From assembly GCA_036508875.1 (NCBI GenBank), contig DATCGP010000052.1, forward strand, positions 1-37,216: a stretch of DNA of 37,216 bases, given 5' to 3'. A model generated the notes under the pieces. The model was not told the DNA's origin. It ran no database searches and saw only the letters and a list, made by a program, of their open reading frames with translations. The translations under genes and the position numbers were made by a program. Positions 15,886-23,295 of the stretch are shown here, one piece after another (the first letter of the stretch is position 1; each line of letters opens with the position of its first letter). This DNA comes from PALSA-660 sp036508875 (GTDB lineage: Bacteria > Actinomycetota > Coriobacteriia > Anaerosomatales > PALSA-660).

Positions 15886-16010
15886 CAGAAGTCGACCGAG
15901 TCCGTCCGATTCGGAGAGCGCTTCCGCGCCGGTACCGCCCCATTATCCCCGAACGAGGCAACCCGCACCGAGATTGGGTCGGCGGGCGCCTGCGGCGCGG
16001 TCGGCCGGTG
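15886..16010. other. Spacer between EamA transporter gene and rpoN
   Basis: About 125 bases hold the likely promoter of the rpoN operon. I find no confident -35/-10 and no -24/-12 match, so rpoN autoregulation by sigma-54 is not suggested. Confidence 0.3.
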
Positions 16011-16982
16011 CTAGACCCCGGGAGGCAACGCCGCCCGGTCTTGGCGCGAGGTGCGGCCTCGTGCGATGAGGTGGGGCGCCTGCGCGACGATCACGGCCGC
16101 GAGCACGAACCCCCCGCCAAGGAACTGCAGGCCGCTCAAAGGCTGGTAGAGCGCGGGGATGAGATAGGTGCCCACTCCAGCGAGCACCGGCTCCAGTGTG
16201 GCGGTGATGCTGGCCTTCGTGGCGTCGATATGGTGCAGCGCGGTCAGGAAGGCCCCGAACGGCACGATCGTGCTCACGAGCGCCATGACGCTTACCGCCC
16301 CCAGTCTCACCGGGTCTGAGAGCAGGGTGACGATCGGCGCGGGCCCCCGAAGGTACAGCAGCCAGAAGACGGCAGCAAAGCCGAGGCCGTACGTCAGCAG
16401 GGTCCACGGTGAGAAACGCGGAGCGGCGTATTTCCCGAGCACCGTGTACAGCGCGAAGAACACGGCGGACGACAGGCCCCACGCGAGACCGGCACCCGAG
16501 ACGGTGAGCCCTCCGCCGCCGATCGCGCCGACCATGAGGGCGCAGCCCGTGATCGAGAGCGCGACCCCGACCGGCAGTGCCCACGTCATGCGCTCGCCGA
16601 GGGCGATGACCGACACCGCGAGCACCAGTATCGGCGCGAGGTATTCGAGCAGGATCGCCGTCGGGACGTTCGTGAGCTGGATCGTCGCGAAGTACGTGAA
16701 GTGGACCGCCGCCAGGCCCAGGACGCCGAACACGGCGAGGAACGGCAGGTCTCGAACCGAGACCTTCAGCTCGCTGCGACGGAACAACCCGAGATACGCG
16801 AGCAGCATCAGCGTGGCGAGGACCGCGCGCGCCGCCGACAGCGTCGCCGGGTCGACCTCGGCCCCGGTTGTGACGAACAGCCACTTCGCCGTGAGCCCGC
16901 CGGCAGCCCACCCAGCGGCAGCGAGCGCCGCGAGCAGATACCCGCGGGTGGGGTGGGCTGTCTCGCCTCGTGCGGTGTGCAT
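16011..16982 (-). CDS. DMT-superfamily EamA transporter
   Basis: A 323-residue inner-membrane protein with ten predicted helices in two EamA repeats (about 10-145 and 160-300). The N-terminal repeat begins GYLLAALAAAGWAAGGLTAKWLF and the second contains ALYTVLGKYAAPRFSPWTLL; DATKASITATLEPVLAGV is the typical helix-nine signature. The ATG at 16982 follows GAGAGG. The family exports or imports amino acids, purines or other small metabolites, and the substrate cannot be told. It is transcribed divergently from the CsoR-family gene, so the operator at 17068 could affect it, but 85 bases separate the operator from its start and the promoter found there points the other way. Confidence 0.88.
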   Translation of the reverse strand: MHTARGETAHPTRGYLLAALAAAGWAAGGLTAKWLFVTTGAEVDPATLSAARAVLATLMLLAYLGLFRRSELKVSVRDLPFLAVFGVLGLAAVHFTYFATIQLTNVPTAILLEYLAPILVLAVSVIALGERMTWALPVGVALSITGCALMVGAIGGGGLTVSGAGLAWGLSSAVFFALYTVLGKYAAPRFSPWTLLTYGLGFAAVFWLLYLRGPAPIVTLLSDPVRLGAVSVMALVSTIVPFGAFLTALHHIDATKASITATLEPVLAGVGTYLIPALYQPLSGLQFLGGGFVLAAVIVAQAPHLIARGRTSRQDRAALPPGV

Positions 16983-17058
16983 CGGCGCCTCTCGTCGACA
17001 CGGCGTGCCTGGTGACCAGCAGCGATGCGCCGACTGCGGCGCCCTCGCTGCGCCTAGC

Positions 17059-17087
17059 TTGAGAGCGATACCCCGGGAGGGTATGAT
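17059..17087 (+). promoter_or_regulatory. Sigma-70 promoter of the CsoR-family gene
   Basis: The -35 TTGAGA (17059-17064), an exactly 17-base spacer and the -10 TATGAT (17082-17087) place transcription start near 17094, about 44 bases before the ATG. The spacer contains the palindromic operator. Confidence 0.8.
17068..17084. promoter_or_regulatory. CsoR/CstR-type operator
   Basis: ATACCCCGGGAGGGTAT is a near-palindrome (ATACCC / GGGTAT around CGGGA) of the G-tract type bound by CsoR-family repressors. It fills the spacer and overlaps the -10 of the promoter, so bound repressor would block RNA polymerase. This implies autoregulation. Confidence 0.75.
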
Positions 17088-17137
17088 TGGTCAGACGCAC
17101 TGCCCGCCACTGTACAGCGTCGATCGAGGAGGCAGCA

Positions 17138-17473
17138 ATGAGCGTGACCGCACCGGGACCGGCGCCCCTTCGCGACCCCGAGGAAGAACGGCGCAGGATA
17201 CTGAACCGGCTGAAGCGGCTGGAAGGCCAGATCCGTGGCCTCCAGACGATGGTTGAGGCCGAGAAGGACTGCCACGCGGTCCTCACCCAGGTCATGGCGG
17301 CCAAGTCAGCGCTCAACCAGGTGGGACTTCTGATCATGGCCCGTTCGATGCGCGAGTGCCTTGCGATCGAGGCGATCGGCAAGGACGAGGTCATCGATCA
17401 GGCGCTCGAGATACTGATGCGCTACGTCGACCTCCCTGACTCGTGGACACCGCCGCCGACCGAACCCGCCTGA
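17138..17473 (+). CDS. CsoR-family transcriptional repressor with C-S-C site
   Basis: A 111-residue, all-helical repressor (DUF156). The DNA-binding helix pattern is RRRILNRLKRLEGQIRGL. Copper-sensing members use a Cys-His-Cys site; here the aligned positions are Cys45 (in EKDCHAV), Ser70 and Cys74 (in MARSMREC). The two cysteines are 29 apart as in CsoR, but the copper-binding His at +25 is replaced by Ser70. Two retained cysteines without that His fit a persulfide sensor (CstR-like) or an altered metal sensor better than a standard copper sensor. I chose the ATG at 17138 because of the GAGGAGG site. It is probably co-transcribed with the chelatase-fold gene 13 bases on. Confidence 0.9.
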   Translation: MSVTAPGPAPLRDPEEERRRILNRLKRLEGQIRGLQTMVEAEKDCHAVLTQVMAAKSALNQVGLLIMARSMRECLAIEAIGKDEVIDQALEILMRYVDLPDSWTPPPTEPA

Positions 17474-17486
17474 CGGGGAGGTGCTT

Positions 17487-18725
17487 GTGCAGTTCGGTCC
17501 GTGGGCGCTGGTCCTCGTCGCAAGCATCGCGAGCGGCGCGGTCGCATGCGGCCTTATGGCCGGCCGCAGGACCTCGTTCCCTCTTCTGTGGTCGGCCGAG
17601 GCCGTCTCGCTCGCCCTCATCGTCCTTGCAGCGGACCAGATCTGGACCTCCACACACCGACCCGACCTGTCCATCGCATCGGTCGCGATCGCTGTGGGCG
17701 CATGCGCGGGCGGCTATGCCCTGGCAGCCGGGGTCCTTGCGATGACGCCGCAGCGTCGCGCGCATCCGATCGAATGGACCTTCGGGCCGGAGAGCCCGGG
17801 CACGCACGTCGTCGTCCTGTCCGACGAGGAGCCCGAGACGTACGACCCCGGTGCGGTCACGTCGGCGCTGGCCCGGTACGTGGAGGGCGACATCCGGCTA
17901 CCACCGGAGGTCGGCCGGCCGCTGATCTACGCTTCCGAGCGGGGCCGCTATCGCCGCGCGGGCGGAAGCACCGCCCGCGCGACCGTGCGAGAGATCGCTG
18001 AGACCCTGCAGGAGAGGCTGCGGTCTGACCGAGCGGCGCGCAGTGTGTCCGCGGCGTTCTGCGAGGGCGGACCGACGCTGCCGGAGGTCGTCTCGGGGAT
18101 AGTGGCCGCGGGTGGGCGGCACGTCATCATCGTGGCGCTATCTGCCGCCTGGTCGCGCGCGTTCACCGAGGCGTTCGACGAGTTGCCGCTCGGGAGGCTT
18201 GCGGCCGCCGGCGTCACCGTACAGCGGGCTCAACCGCTGTGGCCGTCGTCGCAACTCAGCGCGATGTTGGCCAGGCGCACGCTCGAGGCGCTCGGAGACA
18301 GACGCGACGACGCCGGGGTGATCTTGCTCTCCGAGGGAGACTCCTGGGAACACGCGCGCTCGCAAGAGGACTACCGCGAGCAGCTCGTCTTCTTCGTGCA
18401 GCGGGTGCGCGCCGAGCTCGTGGAAGCGGGCGTGCCGGCGGGCAGGATACGCCGCGCGTCGCTGTGGCTGGGCGAACCGGATGTGACGGAGGCGGCACGG
18501 CATCTCGCCGCGGTGGGCGCGCACAGGATCGTGCTCGTGCCCGCGAGCTTCGCCGCCGAGTCGATCGCGACGCAGACAGACCTGCCGTACGCGGCCGAAC
18601 GCGCGCAGGCCGACACCGGCACAGTGGTCACCACGGTGCGGCCATGGGGGAACGATCCGGCCGTCATAGAGGCGCTCAGCGACGCTGTGAGAGCCGCACC
18701 GACGCAGGAGACCCACCGCGTGTGA
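17487..18725 (+). CDS. Membrane-anchored chelatase-fold (ferrochelatase/CbiX-like) protein
   Basis: A protein of about 412 residues with three N-terminal membrane helices (about 3-85) and a large soluble part that looks like two linked chelatase-type halves (about 100-260 and 265-405). The second half carries ferrochelatase-like features: GVILLSEGD at the first strand, QLVFFVQRVRAELVEAG, and GAHRIVLVPASFAAESIAT like the conserved vxvvPxxFxxdxxET segment. The His of the ferrochelatase SxHG-type motif is absent (SEGD), so tetrapyrrole metal insertion may be lost. I prefer the GTG at 17487, six bases after GGGGAG, over the GTG at 17481. It follows the CsoR-family gene closely, hinting at a metal- or sulfur-related role. 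The family call is moderate and the function unknown. Confidence 0.6.
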   Translation: MQFGPWALVLVASIASGAVACGLMAGRRTSFPLLWSAEAVSLALIVLAADQIWTSTHRPDLSIASVAIAVGACAGGYALAAGVLAMTPQRRAHPIEWTFGPESPGTHVVVLSDEEPETYDPGAVTSALARYVEGDIRLPPEVGRPLIYASERGRYRRAGGSTARATVREIAETLQERLRSDRAARSVSAAFCEGGPTLPEVVSGIVAAGGRHVIIVALSAAWSRAFTEAFDELPLGRLAAAGVTVQRAQPLWPSSQLSAMLARRTLEALGDRRDDAGVILLSEGDSWEHARSQEDYREQLVFFVQRVRAELVEAGVPAGRIRRASLWLGEPDVTEAARHLAAVGAHRIVLVPASFAAESIATQTDLPYAAERAQADTGTVVTTVRPWGNDPAVIEALSDAVRAAPTQETHRV

Positions 18726-18738
18726 CGGGCCCGGGCCT

Positions 18739-19455
18739 CTAGCTAGCGCGGCAGCGCGCGTGGTTCAGCGTCTGCTGCCGACGGATCGCCGGGTAGCGGA
18801 CCATGTACCGCAGCGCGATCGACATCCCACCGCGGCCCGCACGCGCACAGGTCTCCAGGTCCTCGATCGAGCGCTTGAGGTCCTCGGCGTTCGTCCCGCG
18901 GAAGAGCGTGTACCCGGTCCCGACCGCCTTGAGTACGTGGGCGTCGCTCCCGCCGGTCGCGGCGATCCCCTGCCCCGCCAGGAACGCCTTGGCGGCCAGA
19001 TGGTTCGCCCGGACCAGATAGGGCGACGAGTTGTAGACCTCCATCGCCTGGAACGCGACGTCGCTGATGCGATCGCCCAGACTCTTCAAGCCCCACGGCC
19101 CGAACGCCTTGTTCGCGAACGGGTGGGCGATGATGGCGATGCCGCCCTGCTCGTTGATGGCGGCGATCGTGCCCGCGGCGCTCAGGCCGGCAGGCACGTC
19201 CTCCTGCAGGTACAGCCCGAGGATGTGGCCCCACTTCGAGGTGATCTCGGAGCCGATGACGACCTCGACCCCTGGGAAGTACTGAGCGGCCTCGCGGGCC
19301 CGCAGCGCCCCCTGGATGGTGTTGTGATCGGTGATCGCGATGACCGACAGGTCGGTCCGTGTGGCGACGTGTTCAACGATCTGCTCGGGAGAGGCGAGTC
19401 CGTCACTCTCACTCGAATGGATGTGCAGATCGGCCTTGCTCCATGCCTCGGGCAC
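18739..19455 (-). CDS. PHP-domain metal-dependent phosphoesterase
   Basis: A 238-residue PHP-domain protein. Metal-binding motifs appear in order: ADLHIHSSESDG (HxH), ITDHNTIQG (Asp-His), a Glu in GSEITSKWGHILG, IIAHPFAN (His) and GGSDAH (Asp and His). Relatives include YciV-type 3',5'-nucleoside-bisphosphate and RNA 5'-exonuclease phosphoesterases and histidinol-phosphatase-like enzymes. I prefer the GTG at 19455, with GGAGA upstream, over the ATG at 19551, whose extra residues are not PHP-like. That start also fits a possible -24/-12 element at 19499. The gene is convergent with the chelatase-fold gene, 13 bases away. Confidence 0.85.
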   Translation of the reverse strand: MPEAWSKADLHIHSSESDGLASPEQIVEHVATRTDLSVIAITDHNTIQGALRAREAAQYFPGVEVVIGSEITSKWGHILGLYLQEDVPAGLSAAGTIAAINEQGGIAIIAHPFANKAFGPWGLKSLGDRISDVAFQAMEVYNSSPYLVRANHLAAKAFLAGQGIAATGGSDAHVLKAVGTGYTLFRGTNAEDLKRSIEDLETCARAGRGGMSIALRYMVRYPAIRRQQTLNHARCRAS

Positions 19456-19498
19456 ACAGTCTCCTCGACGCGTTGCGACCCACTCCGTGGCCTCATGA

Positions 19499-19513
19499 GC
19501 AACGGTTGTGCCG
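19499..19513 (-). promoter_or_regulatory. Candidate sigma-54 promoter before the PHP gene
   Basis: On the minus strand CGGCACAACCGTTGC keeps GG-CAC, the N10 spacing and TTGC of a -24/-12 promoter, with C for the first T. Transcription from about 19487 gives a leader of about 32 bases. The same bases form a perfect inverted repeat (GCAACGG-TTGTG-CCGTTGC, 19499-19517), so a repressor site or hairpin is an alternative. Confidence 0.5.
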
Positions 19514-19569
19514 TTGCCCGCCGCCGAGCCGGAACTCCACAGCAAGCGCACGCGTGGGGGGACGGGCGG

Positions 19570-20751
19570 TCAGTCCCTCCTCATGGTGGGATAGAGCTTG
19601 ACGCCCTCACCCCGGTTCAGGTACGGCTCCAGCCGCTCGATCTGCTCGGGGCCGACCGACCCCGCCTGGACCGCCTTCGAGAGCTGGTAGCCCGACAGCG
19701 ACGAGAACTGGTCCCAGAGGCCGAGGGCACGTACTTCGGCTTCGAACGCCTCGCGCCGAGGGTCCTTCGAGTCGGGACATGAGATCGACGGGAAGCGGTA
19801 GACCTTGATCGAACCGTTCGTCCCGAAGATGCGGTCCAACCCGTCGACCTCGGCGCGCGCCGCGATCTTGTCGCGCAGGTCGTCCTGACGCGCCTTGAGC
19901 GCGGACAGCTCCTCCGTGACCTTCAGGTACTCGTCGACGAGCACGACGCCGTCCTCGAGCGGGCGCTCCGCCTCGGGAAGCGCCGACGTCTCGTAGAGAT
20001 GCTTCCACGCCGGGCACAACGGCTTGTAGTCGCACCAGTCGCACAGGGCGCTCGTCCGGGCGGGGAACGAGGACTGGGCCTCGATCTCGCGGATCTTGCC
20101 CAGGACGCGCGAACGGAGGTCCTGCAGCTGCTGCGGCGTCCGCGTGGAACGGACCTCGAGGTCCGTGGCGACGTAGTGCCACACAAGGGTCACTTCGCGC
20201 ACGTCCGGGTACATCTCGCGAAGCGCGATCTCGTACAGCGCCAGCTGGCGGTCGGCGTCGGCCTTGTCCTGTGTCGCCGGCGCGGCGCCGGTCTTGTAGT
20301 CGTGGATCTCCCACACGCCGTCCGTTACACGGGCGATGCGATCCACGTAGCCGACGATGTTGTGGTCCTCGTCGAGACTCAGGCAGACACGAGCCTCGAG
20401 CCCAACGGTCGTGTCCTGGTCGAAGGGCGCGTACCTCGCATGGTAGCTGCGCAGCGCCCTCTCCCCGATCGCCTTGTAGTCGGCGGCCGTGCGGCCCTCA
20501 CGGGTGATGCGCACGTCGCCGGCCCACTCGTCTGCCCAGAGCTGCTCGTAGCGGGCGACCAGCTCGTCCGCGTCCGGAACGCGGCACGAGCGCACCTCGC
20601 CGTAGAGCCACTCGAGCGCCTCGTGCACGCGGTTACCGAGGAATGCCTCGATGCCTGCCGGCGCCTTCGGCGCCTTGAGCAGGTAGGCGAACTCGTACTT
20701 CTTCGGGCAAGTCTCGAACGCCTCTATACGCGAGTGCGAGAACGTGGTCAC
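19570..20751 (-). CDS. PD-(D/E)XK nuclease of RecB/AddB/Cas4 type with Fe-S cysteines
   Basis: A 393-residue nuclease-domain protein (PDDEXK_1). The N-terminus MTTFSHSRIEAFETCPKKYEF has the first cluster Cys (Cys15). The catalytic segment is GYVDRIARVTDGVWEIHDYKTG (Asp, then Asp-x-Lys). A C-terminal CDWCDYKPLC gives the other three cysteines, the four-Cys iron-sulfur pattern of AddB and Cas4. There are no helicase motifs, and an additional C-terminal part (about 290-393) contains a coiled stretch VTEELSALKARQDDLRDKI. I chose the GTG at 20751 with AAGG upstream. No CRISPR array, cas gene or addA is nearby, so it is a stand-alone RecB-like exonuclease, probably for DNA repair. Confidence 0.85.
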   Translation of the reverse strand: MTTFSHSRIEAFETCPKKYEFAYLLKAPKAPAGIEAFLGNRVHEALEWLYGEVRSCRVPDADELVARYEQLWADEWAGDVRITREGRTAADYKAIGERALRSYHARYAPFDQDTTVGLEARVCLSLDEDHNIVGYVDRIARVTDGVWEIHDYKTGAAPATQDKADADRQLALYEIALREMYPDVREVTLVWHYVATDLEVRSTRTPQQLQDLRSRVLGKIREIEAQSSFPARTSALCDWCDYKPLCPAWKHLYETSALPEAERPLEDGVVLVDEYLKVTEELSALKARQDDLRDKIAARAEVDGLDRIFGTNGSIKVYRFPSISCPDSKDPRREAFEAEVRALGLWDQFSSLSGYQLSKAVQAGSVGPEQIERLEPYLNRGEGVKLYPTMRRD

Positions 20752-20843
20752 GACAGCACCTTCCATCCGACTTCGACGGACCTCAGTGTCGCACGAGGCT
20801 CTGACATCCCTCCGACCGGCACCGCACAGGCATGGGCAGCGCA

Positions 20844-22007
20844 CTAGGCGTTGGCCTGCGCCCACGCCCGCAACCGCTCGACACCCTCGGCGAGGCGCTC
20901 GACGGAGGTGGCGTAGCTGAACCGCAGGAACCCCTCGCTCCCCGGCCCGAAGTCGATGCCCGGCGCGGCGGCCACACCCGCTTCCTCGAGAAGGCGGTAC
21001 GTGAGCGCGAGTGAGTCGCTCCCCCACTGATGGGCGTCAGCGAACGCGTAGAACGCGGCAGTCGGCTCCACCTCGATGCCGAGGCCGAGGCCCCGAAGCG
21101 CAGGTACGAGGAACCGCCGGCGCTCGTCATACAGCGCGCGCATCCGCTCGACGTCCGGGCCCGCCTTCAGCAGCGCGGTGACCCCCGCGACCTGCACGAA
21201 ATGGTTGGCGCACAGGAAGAAGTTCTGCTGGATGACCTCGGCGGGACGCACGAACGGGCGGGGTGCGACGACGTAGCCCAGCCGCCAGCCGGTCATCGAG
21301 TACAGCTTCGAGAAGCCGTTGAGCACGAACGCCCGGTCTGTGTACTCGAGGATCGTGTGGTCCTGACCTACGAAGTCGAGCCCGTGGTAGATCTCGTCGC
21401 TGGCCACGTAGAGGCCATGCCGCTCCGCGAGCCCGGCGATCGCAGCCAGGTCCTCGGCCGGCAGCACCGTGCCTGTCGGGTTCGACGGCGAGTTGATCAT
21501 GATGCAGCGCGTCCGCGGGGTGATCGCCGCTTCGATCTCCTCGATCCGCATGCGGAAGCCGTCGCTCGCGCGTGCGGGCACGCGCACCGGCACGCCCCCG
21601 AGGAAGGCGATGTAGTTGGGGTACGCCGGATAGCACGGGTCCGCGATGATGACCTCGTCGCCGGGATCGAGCAGGGACCCGAACAGCAGCAGCATCGCGG
21701 GCGACGTTCCCTGCGTCACGACGATGTCGGCGGCGTCGACCGTGACGCCGTATTTCGAGCCGAAGCGCGCCGCCACCGCGTCGCGTAGGTCCGGAAGCCC
21801 CTGCGACTGCGTGTATCCGGTGTCCCCCGCCTCCATCGCGGCCTCGGCGGCAAGCGTCACGACCTCGGGCGTCGCGAAGTCCGGGTCTCCCACGTCCATC
21901 CGGACGATGTCGCGCCCCTGGGACTCGAGCTCCTTGGCGCGCGCGACGACGTCCATCACGACGAACGGCCGGACGGCGCGGGCCCGCTGAGACACGTGGT
22001 CGGGCAT
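20844..22007 (-). CDS. Class I/II PLP-dependent aminotransferase
   Basis: A 387-residue fold-type I aminotransferase of the aspartate/branched AAT-I family. Substrate- and PLP-binding blocks are visible: DVGDPDFATPEVV near the N-terminus, GYTQSQGLPDLRDAVAARF, INSPSNPTGTVLPAEDL (the Asn contacting PLP), SDEIYHGLDF (Asp and Tyr) and the Schiff-base Lys in LNGFSKLYSMTGWRLGY, followed by the Arg in FLRFSYATS that binds the substrate carboxylate. The ATG at 22007 follows GAGGAG. It comes 22 bases after the B12-type radical SAM gene and may be co-transcribed. The amino-acid substrate is not determined. Confidence 0.92.
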   Translation of the reverse strand: MPDHVSQRARAVRPFVVMDVVARAKELESQGRDIVRMDVGDPDFATPEVVTLAAEAAMEAGDTGYTQSQGLPDLRDAVAARFGSKYGVTVDAADIVVTQGTSPAMLLLFGSLLDPGDEVIIADPCYPAYPNYIAFLGGVPVRVPARASDGFRMRIEEIEAAITPRTRCIMINSPSNPTGTVLPAEDLAAIAGLAERHGLYVASDEIYHGLDFVGQDHTILEYTDRAFVLNGFSKLYSMTGWRLGYVVAPRPFVRPAEVIQQNFFLCANHFVQVAGVTALLKAGPDVERMRALYDERRRFLVPALRGLGLGIEVEPTAAFYAFADAHQWGSDSLALTYRLLEEAGVAAAPGIDFGPGSEGFLRFSYATSVERLAEGVERLRAWAQANA

Positions 22008-22029
22008 CTCGATCTCCTCTTTCGGCGCT

Positions 22030-23295
22030 TCAGACGCGCGCGCGGTAGACAACCTGCAGGGACGACGCGAGGACCTCGACGCGCCGAAGGTCGCGGAACC
22101 CGACGTCCGGGGTGGCGATGATCTCGTGTGACGGCTCGCGGTCGAACTCCAGGCCGAGCTCGAGAGCGCGTTCCCAGAGTCCGGTGCCCGGCAGCACGTG
22201 GAGTGTGGACGATTGGACCTTGCCGGGATCAAGGTCGAAGCAGAAGCGCAGCCCCGCGAGGAAGTCGTACGCGCTGTCGCCCGGAAGCCCAACGATCAGG
22301 TCGCATTCGCACGAGATCCCGACGGTGCGCAGGGCCCGAACGCCCTCGGAGAAGCGGACGGCGTCGAACGGCCGGCTGCATGCCTCCAGAGCGGCCGCTC
22401 CCACGGTCTGGGGTCCGGTCTCAACGCTCGCGACGCCCGCGCTCCGCAGCTGGACGGCCGCCTCGGCGTCGATACGCTCGATGTCGACCTCGATCGTGTG
22501 GAGGCGGACGCCGCGCGCGGCGTGAGGCGCCATCCATCCGGTCATCTTGCGCAAGCGCGCGTCGGTGAGGTTGAAGACGGGATCGATGAACGAGAAGCTG
22601 TGCACGCCCGGCGCACCCGTGACCGCCTCGATCTCGGCGGCCACCCGCTCGTCGCTGAACGAGCGGATCCGGCCGTAGCCCTTGCCCTCGAAACAGTAGG
22701 CGCAGCGGTGCGGGCATCCACGGTAGGTCTCGAGGTACGAGCCACCGTCGACCGGCTGCAACACTCCGGTCAGGTAGGGAGACGGCAGGTCGTCGAGGTT
22801 CGCGACCAGGGCGCGGCCCGGTGTCGTGACGACCTCGTCGCCCTTCCGCATCGCGATCCCGTCGACGCGCCATGCCTTCCCGCCACGACTCAGTTCCGCC
22901 AGCAGCGCGGCGAACGTCAGCTCTCCCTCGCCCCTCACCACGACCGAGACCTCAGGGTGTGCCTCGAGCACGTCGGTGGCGATCGGCCCCACTTCGGGAC
23001 CGCCGAGCACGATCGCACACTCGGGCGTGACCGCGTGCACGATCCGGCAGAGCTCGTACACCGCTCGGGCGTTCCAGCACGTCACCGAGATGCCGAGCAC
23101 GTCCGGCTCGAGGCCCAGCACGCGCCACGCGGCCCACCACGTGTCCGTGTCGGTGTCCAGATCGAGCGTCTCGAAGGCCACACGGCCGGCGAGCGCAGGG
23201 TCCTGCTTCGCGTATGCGCGCAGATACCCGAGCGCCAGCGAACGGTACCCGGGCGAGTTCAGCGCGAGCAGGACGCAGCGAAGGGGGCGCTCCAT
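22030..23295 (-). CDS. B12-binding-domain radical SAM protein
   Basis: A 421-residue class B-type radical SAM protein. The N-terminal cobalamin-binding-like Rossmann domain (about 5-140; LALNSPGYRSLALGYLRAY, LGISVTCWNA, IVLGGPEVGPIA) lacks the DxHxxG ligand motif, as is common in this class. The radical SAM core begins YLETYRGCPHRCAYC, a canonical CxxxCxxC that binds the 4Fe-4S cluster. VETGPQTVGAAALEACSRPF and CDLIVGLPGDS are typical of the TIM barrel that follows. Relatives include methyltransferases and ring-forming enzymes. The start overlaps the stop of the upstream radical SAM-like gene by one base (TGATG), so the two are translationally coupled. The product is unknown. Confidence 0.9.
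   Translation of the reverse strand: MERPLRCVLLALNSPGYRSLALGYLRAYAKQDPALAGRVAFETLDLDTDTDTWWAAWRVLGLEPDVLGISVTCWNARAVYELCRIVHAVTPECAIVLGGPEVGPIATDVLEAHPEVSVVVRGEGELTFAALLAELSRGGKAWRVDGIAMRKGDEVVTTPGRALVANLDDLPSPYLTGVLQPVDGGSYLETYRGCPHRCAYCFEGKGYGRIRSFSDERVAAEIEAVTGAPGVHSFSFIDPVFNLTDARLRKMTGWMAPHAARGVRLHTIEVDIERIDAEAAVQLRSAGVASVETGPQTVGAAALEACSRPFDAVRFSEGVRALRTVGISCECDLIVGLPGDSAYDFLAGLRFCFDLDPGKVQSSTLHVLPGTGLWERALELGLEFDREPSHEIIATPDVGFRDLRRVEVLASSLQVVYRARV

Noticed and set aside
14017..16014. Long plus-strand open frame (665 codons) opposite rpoN and the kinase gene
   Set aside because: It is antisense to well-supported genes, with Arg/Val/Asp-rich composition typical of a GC-rich shadow frame. 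The same applies to plus-strand frames 4214-6037, 5953-7848, 11544-13019, 31112-32677 and 33398-35326.
19570..20751. Cas4-like nuclease suggesting CRISPR
   Set aside because: There is no repeat-spacer array and no cas1, cas2 or effector gene. The four-Cys PD-(D/E)XK pattern is shared by AddB-like repair nucleases.
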